Source: an uncultured Burkholderiales bacterium
Lineage (GTDB): Bacteria; Pseudomonadota; Gammaproteobacteria; Burkholderiales; Burkholderiaceae_E
DNA length: 47,666 nucleotides
Direction of reading: 5' to 3'
Assembly: GCA_902826305.1 (NCBI GenBank)
Contig: CADEEH010000021.1
Location: 1-47,666 of the forward strand
In this document: in pieces, positions 25,184-33,471 of the stretch
Layout of the letters: every line of letters begins with the position of its first letter
Numbering within the stretch: the stretch's first letter is position 1
Made by a program: the position numbers and the translations under genes
Notes under the pieces: model-generated
Databases searched by the model: none
The model's input: the letters and a program-made list of their open reading frames with translations, nothing else
Told to the model about the DNA's origin: nothing

Positions 25184-27574
25184 TCAGCGAGGACGTACCC
25201 CGCGTGACCCACCGAATGCGTAGCGCACGCCGACCCAGCCGGCACGCGGCGCTCCCGGCGAATAGGCGGTCTCGCGGACCCAGTCGTCGGCTTCGCCGAT
25301 GAACTGGCCGTTGGCATCGAACGGATTGCGTCCCAGCACCGCGGCGGTCGAGTAGCGACGATCGAACAGATTCGTGATCAGCGCGAACACCTCGAGGCCG
25401 TTGCCGAAATCGTAGCGTGCGTTCATGTTGACCACCGCGAACCCGCTGACCCGGCCGGTGCCCGAGAACGTGTTGCCATCGCCATTGACGCCTTCCTGGT
25501 GCGCGTTGTTCTCGTTGCCGCGCGCGAAAGTCCCGGACATCGCGATCATGTTCGCGCCGACGCTGAACCGATCGCCCATGAACCAGTCACCCGACAGCTT
25601 CACGCTGTGCCGGGGAATGCCGGGGATCCGGTTGCCGGAGTTGACCTGGATCACACCATCGGCGTCGGCCGTGCTGTTGTCCTCGGCGACCATCGTGAAC
25701 GGGGCCCGATAGGTCGCGTCGACGAACGCGTAGCCGGCGCGCCAGGCGAAGGGGCCGACCGATCCGGCGACACCGGCTTCGAACCCCTGGCGCCGGGTCT
25801 TGCCGACGTTGGCGAAGTAGCCGGCGCCGGTGATCGACGAGCTGATGAACTGGATGTCGTCGTCGCTGTCGGTCCGGAACAGGGCCGCGCTCCAGTTGAT
25901 CTTGCCGTCGACAGCCCTGCCGCGCGCGCCGACCTCGAACGTCTTGGCGACGATCTGCTTGAGCGGCGGGTCCGCGGCCATCGCGTTGGGCAGTTTGCAG
26001 GGCTGGGCCGGATCCGCGCAGCCGAGTTCGATCGGCGTCGGCACCCGGTTGCCCTGGTTGTAGTTGGCCCAGACGCTGAAACCCGGGGTGGGCGTGTGTG
26101 TGATGCCGATTGCCGGGTTGAACTTGCTGAACGAGTGGTCGCCGTTGAGTTCGGTGCCGATCTGGTCGCGCAGTTCCACCTTCGCCCGGTTGTACCGGCC
26201 GGACACGGTCAGGTGCCAGAGTTCGTTGAACGAGACCGTGTTCGTGAAGTACAGGCCGATCGCACGGGTCCTGCCTTTCAGCTCGACGTCGACCTCCTCG
26301 TCCTCGGTGGCCACGGTGGCGCGGTTCGCGTCCAGAAAGGCTTCCTGTTCGGTCTGCCGGAAATCGGTCTTCGATCCGTCGATGCTGAAGCCGAACGTCA
26401 GGCGGTTGCGCCCTCCGCTCCACTTGTCGGCGCGGGTCATTTGTGCACCGGTGCCGTAGCCCCGGGTCTTGGTGCGGGTCCTGTTGTTCGCTCCGGTCGA
26501 CCGTGCCAGTTCGCCTTCGGCACACGCCTCCGGATCCGGGTCGTTCTCGCAGGCCCCCCCCGCTTCGATCAGCTCCTCGAACGCGTCCTCGTAGTCGTCG
26601 TTGAAGTCGCCATTGAACGTCCTCGTGGTCACCGTCCGCGAGTACAGGTTGGCCGCGGCCGACCACTGGTCGTCGAACTCGTGGCTGACCCGCGCGTTGA
26701 TGAAGTGCATCTTGTTCTGCGTCTGGTCCGGATGCGTGAACACCGCGCGCCGGTTGCGCGCGAGCAGCGACTGCGGGGTCAGGCCGTTGCCGATCAGGTC
26801 GGTGTCGGCGAATGCGTAACTGATGTCGATGTCGGTGCGCGCGTTCTCCCAGCCGACCTGGCCGAAAAGCTGCTTGGCGTCGCTGGGCGAGAAATCACGC
26901 CAGCCGTCCTCCTTGAACAGGTTGCCGGTCAGGAACCAGTCGAACTCGTCCTTCTTGCCGCCGTGTTCGAACTCGATCGAACGTCGGCCCCAGGAGCCGA
27001 TCTGCCCTTCGATCGCGGTGCCCGGGTATTGGCGGCCGGTCTTGGTGTGGACCGACAGCGCGCCACCGAGGGTGTTCAGGCCGAACACCGGATTGGAACC
27101 CGGCATCAGCGTCATGCTGGAAATCGCCGAGCGCGGGATCAGCGCCCAGTTGACGATGTCGCCGAACGGCTCGTTGATCCGCACGCCATCCTGGTAGACC
27201 GACAGGCCCTGCGCCGTGCCGAGCAACGGCGAGGCGGTGAAGCCGCGGAACAGCACGTCGGCCTGCAGCGGGTTGTTCTGGACGTTGTTGATGATGACGC
27301 CCGGCAACTGCTGATTCATGAAATCCGACAGGTCGAGCGCGCGCCGGTTGCGGATGTCCTGGTCGGTGGCTCGCTGCACGTTCGCGGGCACTTCCCGTAT
27401 CGGCGCACCCAGGCTCGGCAGCGGCGTGGTGCCCACCACCTCGACGCTGGGCAGTTCCATCGATTGTGCGGCCTGCCCGGGTGTGTTCTGTGCGATCGCC
27501 GGCCACGGTGTGAGCGCCGCGATGCCGGCTGCCCAGCCCAGCGTCCTCCGGGCAATGTTGTGTCTTCCCCCCAT
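25184..27574 (-). CDS. TonB-dependent outer-membrane receptor
   Basis: A 796-aa outer-membrane transporter. Signal peptide about 1-28 (WPAIAQ), TonB-box-like MELPSVEVVGTTPLP, plug domain (about 60-170: VPANVQRATDQDIRNRRALDL, GVIINNVQNNPL, RFxGFxxSP-type FRGFTASP), then a 22-strand-type barrel ending in RAGWVGVRYAFGG. An acidic extracellular stretch around residues 322-355 is rich in Asp and Glu and contains two Cys. ATG 27574 has a strong GGAGGAGA site. It is downstream of a PQQ-associated beta-propeller gene and upstream of xoxF. Receptors next to xoxF are known to take up lanthanide-chelator complexes (LutH-type), so this is the leading hypothesis; other metallophores are possible. Confidence 0.9.
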   Translation of the reverse strand: MGGRHNIARRTLGWAAGIAALTPWPAIAQNTPGQAAQSMELPSVEVVGTTPLPSLGAPIREVPANVQRATDQDIRNRRALDLSDFMNQQLPGVIINNVQNNPLQADVLFRGFTASPLLGTAQGLSVYQDGVRINEPFGDIVNWALIPRSAISSMTLMPGSNPVFGLNTLGGALSVHTKTGRQYPGTAIEGQIGSWGRRSIEFEHGGKKDEFDWFLTGNLFKEDGWRDFSPSDAKQLFGQVGWENARTDIDISYAFADTDLIGNGLTPQSLLARNRRAVFTHPDQTQNKMHFINARVSHEFDDQWSAAANLYSRTVTTRTFNGDFNDDYEDAFEELIEAGGACENDPDPEACAEGELARSTGANNRTRTKTRGYGTGAQMTRADKWSGGRNRLTFGFSIDGSKTDFRQTEQEAFLDANRATVATEDEEVDVELKGRTRAIGLYFTNTVSFNELWHLTVSGRYNRAKVELRDQIGTELNGDHSFSKFNPAIGITHTPTPGFSVWANYNQGNRVPTPIELGCADPAQPCKLPNAMAADPPLKQIVAKTFEVGARGRAVDGKINWSAALFRTDSDDDIQFISSSITGAGYFANVGKTRRQGFEAGVAGSVGPFAWRAGYAFVDATYRAPFTMVAEDNSTADADGVIQVNSGNRIPGIPRHSVKLSGDWFMGDRFSVGANMIAMSGTFARGNENNAHQEGVNGDGNTFSGTGRVSGFAVVNMNARYDFGNGLEVFALITNLFDRRYSTAAVLGRNPFDANGQFIGEADDWVRETAYSPGAPRAGWVGVRYAFGGSRGVRPR

Positions 27575-27668
27575 GTCTCCTCCTCTGCGTCTTCGATTTC
27601 TTTGATTGTTCGACGGTCCCTGCGACCGGCCCTGTGGCGACGCTGTCAGGCAGCGCCGTCACTTCTTC

Positions 27669-28724
27669 TTATCGGATCGCCACACCCCACGGCAGCTTGC
27701 CCACGGGGATCGTGCCGAGGACCTCGTTCTTCGTGGTGTCGATCACCGACACCGTATCCGAGCGGCCGTTGGCGACATAGAGCTTGCGGCCGTCGCTGGT
27801 CAGCGCCATGTTCCAGGGCCGCCGGCCGACCGGCACCGTGGCCACCACTTGCCGGGTGGCGGTGTCGATCACCTGCACGTTGCCGTCGCCGCCGTTGGTC
27901 ACGTAGACCCGTTTGCCGTCGCGTCCGACGATCAGGCCGTTGGCCCGCAGCCCCGCGGCGATCGAGGCGACCACCTTGCGCTCGGACATGTCGATCACGT
28001 CCACCTTGCCCACTGATTCCTGGGCGACCCAGGCCTCGCGGCCGCCGGACAGGAAGACGATGCCGCGCGGATGACCCGCCGTCTTGATCAGCGCGACCGA
28101 GCGGCCGGCAGCGACATCGATCAGGTCGACGTCGCTGGTCTCCTCGTTGCTGGCCAGCAGCCACTTGCCGTCGGGGCTGAAGACGCAGTGTTCGGGGTTG
28201 CGGCCCTGGGTCCTGATCGTGCGGACCTTGGACAACGCCGGCAGCGACAGCAGCGCGACCTCGTGGGTCTCCTCCAGGCATACCGCGAGCAGCCGGCCGG
28301 AAGGCGACACCTTCAGCCCCTCAGGATCACCGCCGGTTTTGCGGCGCTTGAGGATCCGACCGTCCCTGGCATCGAGCTCGAGCACGTCGCTTGCGTCGGC
28401 TTCGGCGACATACAGGCGCTTGCCGTCGGCGCTGACCTCGACCTGCTGGATCTTCTTGCCCAGCGAGCCCTTGGCCGGCAGCGTGGCGATCACCCGGTCC
28501 GTGGCCGTATCAATCACCGTGATGTTCCCCGAGCCTTCGTTGGGCACGTAGGCGCGTTCGGCCGCCGCGTTTCCGGCCACGAACCATGTACACAGGGCCG
28601 CGGCGACGATCCGCCAGCCATCATGCAGGCGGCGACGGCGCGGCGACGACAGGCGAAGGTTGGCGGGTACGAGGGCATGCGCATCATTGACGGCCAACGG
28701 CCGCGACCTGTTCGGGCTGTTCAC
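27669..28724 (-). CDS. YVTN-repeat beta-propeller protein, PQQ-catabolism associated
   Basis: A 351-aa exported protein built of about seven YVTN/YncE repeats, for example AYVPNEGSGNITVIDTATDRV, VYVTNGGDGNVQVIDTATRQV and LYVANGRSDTVSVIDTTKNEV. The N-terminus has an arginine-rich stretch and then a hydrophobic signal segment (IVAAALCTWFVAGNAAA). GTG 28724 is chosen for AGGAAG 8 nt upstream; an ATG at 28760 is in frame and less well served. Propellers of this type accompany PQQ-dependent alcohol catabolism clusters. Function is unknown; ligand or metal binding, or docking to the quinoprotein, are possibilities. It precedes the TonB receptor by 94 bp and is preceded by the CGGGAA-N3-TTCCCG dyad. 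Confidence 0.87.
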   Translation of the reverse strand: MNSPNRSRPLAVNDAHALVPANLRLSSPRRRRLHDGWRIVAAALCTWFVAGNAAAERAYVPNEGSGNITVIDTATDRVIATLPAKGSLGKKIQQVEVSADGKRLYVAEADASDVLELDARDGRILKRRKTGGDPEGLKVSPSGRLLAVCLEETHEVALLSLPALSKVRTIRTQGRNPEHCVFSPDGKWLLASNEETSDVDLIDVAAGRSVALIKTAGHPRGIVFLSGGREAWVAQESVGKVDVIDMSERKVVASIAAGLRANGLIVGRDGKRVYVTNGGDGNVQVIDTATRQVVATVPVGRRPWNMALTSDGRKLYVANGRSDTVSVIDTTKNEVLGTIPVGKLPWGVAIR

Positions 28725-28830
28725 GGGGAGTTCTTCCTGGTGCGGCCGGGACACGAACATCGCGCCCGATCCCGCCCGATTCTTTCACCCGCTGCATGGA
28801 GCCGACCCGGAAAGTTATCCCAAAGGGTCG

Positions 28831-28845
28831 CGGGAAATCTTCCCG
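28831..28845. promoter_or_regulatory. CGGGAA-N3-TTCCCG dyad, copy 2 (upstream of the propeller gene)
   Basis: CGGGAAATCTTCCCG is a perfect 6-3-6 dyad, 107 bp before GTG 28724. A weaker copy, CCGGAAAGTTATCCC, lies at 28807-28821, 24 bp closer to the gene. Related sites at 25062 and 30964. Confidence 0.65.
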
Positions 28846-28867
28846 AATGAATCCGAGTGGCCCCGAC

Positions 28868-29530
28868 TCAGACCTTCGACGACGCGACATGAGCTTCGAT
28901 CAGCATCCCTGCCTGCAGTGCGATCCGCGCCAGGTCGAAGTCGCTCGTCGCCGCCAGTTTCTGCTTGATGATCGTGTGATAGTTGCTGACCGTCTTGACG
29001 CTGATGCTCATCGCATCGGCGACCGCTTCGATCGAACGGCCGCCGACGAGCAGGCGGAAGACTTCGAACTCGCGCGGGCTCAGACGGGTCAGTGCATCAC
29101 CGCCGGCATCAAACTGCTGCAGCGCAAGAGAGTTGGCGACATCGGGCGACAGCATCAGCCGGCCGGCCGTCACACCCCGGACGGCTGCGATCACGAAATC
29201 GGGCGAACTGCTCTTGGTCACGAACCCGTTCGCACCGCTGCGCACCGCCTGTGTCGCCAGCGAGGCGCTGTCGTGCATCGTGACCACCAGCACCCGCAGC
29301 GAAACCCAGCGCGCGCGGATCCGGCGCAGCGCGTCCAGGCCGCTTTTTCCCGGCATGCTGATGTCCATGATCACGATGTCGACCTCGGCAGTGCGCAACG
29401 CCTCGTAGGCCGCGTCCGCGCTGTCGGCCTCGGCGACCACCGTCATGTCGCTTTCGGCCTCCAGCAGGCGCCGGTAGCCCGCGCGAACGATCGCGTGATC
29501 GTCAGCGAGCAATATGCGGATCATCGGCAT
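28868..29530 (-). CDS. LuxR/NarL-family response regulator
   Basis: A 220-aa regulator with receiver domain IRILLADDHAIVRAGYRRLLEA, phospho-Asp in IVIMDISMPGKSGLD and Lys in GFVTKSSSPD, and a C-terminal LuxR helix-turn-helix, LSPREFEVFRLLVGG through MSISVKTVSNYHTIIKQKL. It is a clear paralogue of the regulator at 12512-13192. ATG 29530 is used; ATG 29524 two codons on would give a 4-bp ATGA overlap with the kinase and is equally plausible. It is encoded with its kinase, between two copies of the CGGGAA-N3-TTCC dyad, making it the best candidate to bind that site. Confidence 0.92.
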   Translation of the reverse strand: MPMIRILLADDHAIVRAGYRRLLEAESDMTVVAEADSADAAYEALRTAEVDIVIMDISMPGKSGLDALRRIRARWVSLRVLVVTMHDSASLATQAVRSGANGFVTKSSSPDFVIAAVRGVTAGRLMLSPDVANSLALQQFDAGGDALTRLSPREFEVFRLLVGGRSIEAVADAMSISVKTVSNYHTIIKQKLAATSDFDLARIALQAGMLIEAHVASSKV

Positions 29531-30882
29531 GGTTCCCGGGACGCCTGCGCCGGATGCCCGGGGAACATCGCGCTGACCTCGAAGGTCGTCGGCGACGGCC
29601 GCCACCAACGCACCGATCCGCCGCAGGCGGAAACACGCTCGCTGATCCCGAGCAGTCCCAGGCCCGGAATCGGCGATTCCTCGCCGGCCTGTACGCCGTC
29701 GTTGTCCACCCTCACCTCGAGATCCCGGTCCGGCGACGCCCGCAGCACGCGGACCCGCACCCGCGACGCCCGCGCATGCCGGGCGCAGTTGGTCAGTGTT
29801 TCCTGAACGACCCGGTAGATCGCGATCGCCGGTGCCCCGGACACGATGCCGACCGCATCGTCGATCTCGGGCTCTTCCACCGGCAGCCCCCGCTGGCGCC
29901 ACGAACCGCACAGATCCTCGATCGATCGCCGCAGGTCCTGCGTGCCGAGCCCGTACGGCCGCAACGAACGCAACATGCCCCGCACCTGTTCCAGCATCAC
30001 GATCGCGCAGGTCTCGATCTCCTCGGCGACCGCCGCCGCCTGCCCGTCGTCGCGGCAACGCTGGCGAAGGAACGCACCATCGACGGAAATCGCCGTCAGC
30101 ACCTGGCCGAACTCGTCGTGCAGCTCGGCGGCCAGGCGTCGCTGCTCCTCCTCCTGGAGCGCCAGCAACCGGCGCACCAGATGCTGCCGCGCATCGAGCG
30201 TCGACTGCAGCGTCGTGACCAGTCGATTGAACGAAGCGGCGATGGCATCGAACTCGGCGATCCGCTCGGGCGCCAGCTGCACCGACCAGTCGCCGCGCTC
30301 GAGCCGGGCGGCGCCGTCGACGATCCGCGTCAGCGGCACCAGCGCACGCCGCGACAGCGCCCACAGCGAGCCTCCGACCGCCGCCACCAGCGCCAGCAGC
30401 AGGCCCAGGCCACTCACCGTCTGCCCGCCGACCTCGCGGATCTCGCTGCTGGCCGTCGGCCGCAAGGTGACGACGCCGACCAGTCCACCGGGGAACTCGA
30501 CTTCCTTGCTCCGATCGGCCGCGTTTGGCGGCACGACCGGCAGCAGCAGCCGCTGCCACCAGGACAATGCGGGTTCTGCCGCCACCTCGCGGCGTGCGAT
30601 CGGCAGGTTGGCATTCGATGACGGCGTCCACTGCACGTCAAGATGGCGCAGGTTCTTCGTCGGCGTCATCCTGTCGAGCACGGCCTCGAACTCGCGGTAC
30701 CGCTGTTCGTCGAAGCGTTCCGGCATCACTGTCACCAGCAGGTCGGCCAACCGTCCCGAGGCCTCGATCTCGCTGGCGATGTCGTCGCGTGCATCCGCGA
30801 TCAGCACGGCGGAAGCCAGCACCGCCCAGATCAGCAGCAGCATCGAAGGCCGCGCCAGCAGCAGCCCACGCAAGGTCGTCAC
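29521..30882 (-). CDS. NarX-type sensor histidine kinase with HAMP domain
   Basis: A 453-aa kinase: membrane segment 1 (SMLLLIWAVLASAVLIA), a periplasmic sensor region of about 120 residues, segment 2 (VSGLGLLLALVAAVGGSLWAL), a HAMP domain (RALVPLTRIVDGAARLERGD), HisKA_3 phospho-acceptor in AAELHDEFGQVLTAI, and a HATPase domain with QETLTNCARHARAS and GLGLLGISERV. GTG 30882 is chosen for GGAGGGG upstream; the longer frame runs into the regulatory dyad. Unlike the kinase at 13189 it has a real periplasmic domain, so it may read an external signal such as metal or substrate. It is coupled to the regulator at 28868-29530. Confidence 0.9.
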   Translation of the reverse strand: MTTLRGLLLARPSMLLLIWAVLASAVLIADARDDIASEIEASGRLADLLVTVMPERFDEQRYREFEAVLDRMTPTKNLRHLDVQWTPSSNANLPIARREVAAEPALSWWQRLLLPVVPPNAADRSKEVEFPGGLVGVVTLRPTASSEIREVGGQTVSGLGLLLALVAAVGGSLWALSRRALVPLTRIVDGAARLERGDWSVQLAPERIAEFDAIAASFNRLVTTLQSTLDARQHLVRRLLALQEEEQRRLAAELHDEFGQVLTAISVDGAFLRQRCRDDGQAAAVAEEIETCAIVMLEQVRGMLRSLRPYGLGTQDLRRSIEDLCGSWRQRGLPVEEPEIDDAVGIVSGAPAIAIYRVVQETLTNCARHARASRVRVRVLRASPDRDLEVRVDNDGVQAGEESPIPGLGLLGISERVSACGGSVRWWRPSPTTFEVSAMFPGHPAQASREPCR

Positions 30883-30963
30883 GAATGCAGCCCCTCCGGC
30901 GCGAGTTCGTGGGCGCCGATCATGTTCCGTTACGTGCAGCACGGATGCTGACACGGGAACACG

Positions 30964-30978
30964 CGGGAAGTTTTCCTG
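30964..30978. promoter_or_regulatory. CGGGAA-N3-TTCCTG dyad, copy 3 (upstream of the kinase pair)
   Basis: CGGGAAGTTTTCCTG lies 82 bp before the kinase GTG, with a further CGGGAA half-site at 30954-30959. It also sits about 65 bp before the predicted start of the + strand RNA at 31036, so it could serve both directions. Confidence 0.6.
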
Positions 30979-31035
30979 CGAACAATCGGGTCGGCGGCGC
31001 AAGGCGTGCGGAGATCGCGGCGCTAGACTCTCTTC

Positions 31036-31252
31036 AACGTCGTCGCCGGAACAGCGGCATGCGGGCCTGGCCCGCCGGCCCTGCCAGGCGACGCGCAGCC
31101 GCTGCCCTCCGCCCGACGACGCATGAAAGCCCTCCGCGTCGGGGAGTCCACAGTCCCTGGGTGGGTGAGGGCGCGAGCGATGCGGTCGTTCTCCTGGACC
31201 GATCGTGTGCCTCGCAGGCGCGGCGACACATTCGTGTCGCCGCTTTTTTTTT
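31036..31252 (+). ncRNA. Candidate structured small RNA with intrinsic terminator
   Basis: The 429-bp space between the kinase start and the ABC transporter stop holds a likely + strand transcript. A TAGACT -10-like box is at 31024-31029; no good -35 is seen. The predicted RNA folds into nested helices: GTCGTCG/CGACGAC closing, AGCGGC/GCCGCT inside, then GCCTGGC/GCCAGGC, all within about 31037-31120. A second domain contains GAGCGA/TCGTTC and GTCCA/TGGAC. It ends in a strong terminator (31220-31252). No coding frame on either strand looks real. I do not recognise it as 6S, 4.5S, tmRNA or a known riboswitch. The 5' end is an estimate. Confidence 0.5.
31220..31252 (+). terminator. Rho-independent terminator (+ strand)
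   Basis: GCGGCGACAC-ATTC-GTGTCGCCGC, a perfect 10-bp stem with a 4-nt loop, is followed by nine T residues on the + strand. No annotated + strand gene ends here, so it points to an unannotated transcript. It is unidirectional: the - strand has A residues before the stem and no T-tract after it. Confidence 0.88.
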
Positions 31253-31311
31253 CGACGAGGCGGCGCATCGGCCTGCGACCGCGAGCCGGGTCGCGTGTCC
31301 GGCGCTCCGGA

Positions 31312-33471
31312 TCAGGGATGGGCGACGACCAGCAGCGTCTGCGCCTCGTCGACCGCGGCCTGCAGGCAGGTGTCGAGCGTCTCGGGATCGAGTGCCGCGA
31401 AGCTCTCGTCCAGGACCGTCAGCGGCGCACGCTGCAGCAATGCGCGCGCCAGGAAGATCCGGCTGCACTCGCCGTGCGACAGCTGCCATCCGGTCTCGCC
31501 CACGCGTTGCATCAGGCCCGACGGCATGCGCGCGATCAGCGGCCCGAGGCCGAGCGCGTCGCACAGATCGCGCGCATCACGCAGGTCGGCCTCGGTGGCC
31601 GGCCAGCCGCGACCCATCAGCAGGTTGAAGGCCAGCGATCCGCCGAGCACGTGGTTCTCGTGGAACTGCGGTGCCGCGGTCGCCATCTCGTGCCAGCCGA
31701 TGCCGAGCGTATGGCGATCCAGCCCCGCCATCAGCAGGACCCCACGCTCGGGCGCGCGCAGCCCGGCGATGATCGCCGCGAGGGTCGACTTGCCGCCGCC
31801 GGAGGGCCCCTCGAGCAGGATGCGTTCACCGCGGTCGATCGACAGGTCGGTGCCGGCGAGTACCGGCTGCTGCTGTTCCCGGTGTCGATAGACGAGGTCC
31901 GAGATGTCCACCAGCCGCGGGCTCGGGCCCGCCCCGCCGCTGGCGTCTTCGTCGATCCGTTCCGTCACGTCCGGAAGGAACGGGCCGGTGATCCGTTCCT
32001 GGGCGGCAGCGCGCAGCACCGGCGCGACCTGCGTCCAGGCCAGTGCGGCGCCGGACAGTGCCGCGGCGCCGCCTCCGATCGCCGCGAACGCACGGGCTCC
32101 CAGCAGCACACCGCCCAGGCTGATCGCCAGCGCGGTCGCGCCGCTGCCGCCGGCCACGAACGCCGGGGCCAGCCCGCACAGGCCGAGCGGAATCCATCCG
32201 CCGGCAGCCAGGGCGCCCAGCGGCACGACGATCCGGTCGAGCGCCGCCCCGGATGACAGGTAGCCGTGCATGCGCGTGTCATCCTCCTGTCGACGACGCG
32301 ACGGCGATGACTGCGCAAGCACGGTCCGGTGGCCGACCATGCGTTCGATCAGCGCGTGGGTCATGTCCAGGCGCTGGCCGGTCCAGCGCCGCAATCGCGC
32401 GGCGTACCAGCGCCCGAGCGCGCCGACCACGACCAGCCATCCGAGCATCAGCACCGGGTGTGCGACCGGCGCGGCACCGTGCGCGAGTACCCAGACCGCA
32501 CACGCCAGTTCGAGCAGCGCGACGATCACCGCCAAGCCACCGTTCAGGGCCAGCGATTCGAGCGCCTGTGATTCCATCACCCGGCCCAGCAGCTGACCCG
32601 CGCCGTGTCGTCGCATCGTGTCCGGGTCCAACGCCAGCGCACCGGCGATCACCCGCTGCTTGATGACACGTCCCGCGTGCATCGACAGCGAACCCTGCAG
32701 CCATCCGCCAACCACGCGCAGCGGCACCAGGGTCATCAGCAGCAGCGCCCAGGCGGCAAGCCAGCCCCAATCCAGCCGACCGTCGAGCGCCGCACCACCG
32801 ATCAGTGCCCAGCTCCAGATCTCCAGCACGTAGGCGGCGCCGAACGCGAGGAGCAGGCCCAGCAGCCGTGTATGGACACCGGCCGCGCGCAGTTGTCGGA
32901 CCAGGCTGCTGCCGACGGCAGGCCGCAGCAGCCAGGCGCCGTCGATGCGGTCGGCGGCCAGCCGCTGCCTCAGCAGCGCGCAACCTGCGGCCGCACGCCG
33001 TCGCGCCGGCACCGCGGCCAGTTCGAGCAGCCGGTCGATCTCGGGCAGCAACGGCCGCTCGTGCGCCGCGCACATCGCCGCTCGTAATGCGTCGGCGCGG
33101 CAGTGACGCAGCCGCAGGTCGGGACCGAGCAGGCGCAGCCGACGGCCGCGTGCACGGACGACCAGCACGAAGCCGGGTCCGTCGGAAGCGCGCAGGCAGA
33201 ACAACGCCGGCGCGGCGCCGACGATCATCGATTCGACCTCCGGCACGGCGCACTGCACCGGTTCGGCTTCGATGCCGAGCCGGCTCGCGGCCCAGCTCAC
33301 CCAGCGGCTGGTCTCGTCGGCATCGCCGGACATCACCCGGTCACCCGGCGGTTGTGTGATGCGACCACACGGTCGCAAGCCGGCATGACGTGCCAGCGCC
33401 TCGATACCCTCGGCAAGGCGCGCGATCGGCCAGATCGCCTGCGCCAGTGCGGTGTCGGTGTCGAGGTTCAT
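31312..33471 (-). CDS. ABC exporter with degenerate C39-like domain (NHLM-type second subunit)
   Basis: A 719-aa transporter. The N-terminal part (about 40-150) aligns by eye with the C39 peptidase of the gene upstream (RLGIEAEPVQ ... APALFCLRASDGPGFVLVV ... LLGPDLR) but lacks the catalytic Cys, the His (Gly instead) and the Asp (Gly instead). A transmembrane domain follows (about 225-480). The ATPase has GPSGGGKST, a degenerate signature LSHGECSR, LTVLDESFAALD and VVAHP. Its ATG overlaps the upstream stop (ATGA). The pairing of one peptidase-active and one peptidase-dead exporter, with an HlyD protein, resembles the NHLM bacteriocin export systems. They probably form a heterodimer, inferred from coupling and complementary features. 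Confidence 0.88.
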   Translation of the reverse strand: MNLDTDTALAQAIWPIARLAEGIEALARHAGLRPCGRITQPPGDRVMSGDADETSRWVSWAASRLGIEAEPVQCAVPEVESMIVGAAPALFCLRASDGPGFVLVVRARGRRLRLLGPDLRLRHCRADALRAAMCAAHERPLLPEIDRLLELAAVPARRRAAAGCALLRQRLAADRIDGAWLLRPAVGSSLVRQLRAAGVHTRLLGLLLAFGAAYVLEIWSWALIGGAALDGRLDWGWLAAWALLLMTLVPLRVVGGWLQGSLSMHAGRVIKQRVIAGALALDPDTMRRHGAGQLLGRVMESQALESLALNGGLAVIVALLELACAVWVLAHGAAPVAHPVLMLGWLVVVGALGRWYAARLRRWTGQRLDMTHALIERMVGHRTVLAQSSPSRRRQEDDTRMHGYLSSGAALDRIVVPLGALAAGGWIPLGLCGLAPAFVAGGSGATALAISLGGVLLGARAFAAIGGGAAALSGAALAWTQVAPVLRAAAQERITGPFLPDVTERIDEDASGGAGPSPRLVDISDLVYRHREQQQPVLAGTDLSIDRGERILLEGPSGGGKSTLAAIIAGLRAPERGVLLMAGLDRHTLGIGWHEMATAAPQFHENHVLGGSLAFNLLMGRGWPATEADLRDARDLCDALGLGPLIARMPSGLMQRVGETGWQLSHGECSRIFLARALLQRAPLTVLDESFAALDPETLDTCLQAAVDEAQTLLVVAHP

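Noticed and set aside
31023-31268. 81-codon - strand frame across the candidate small RNA
   Set aside because: It would include the terminator stem and A-run as coding sequence, has no ribosome binding site, and its composition is not protein-like.
31123-32256. 377-codon + strand frame downstream of the small RNA
   Set aside because: It reads through the terminator and antisense to the ABC transporter gene, with no recognisable domain.
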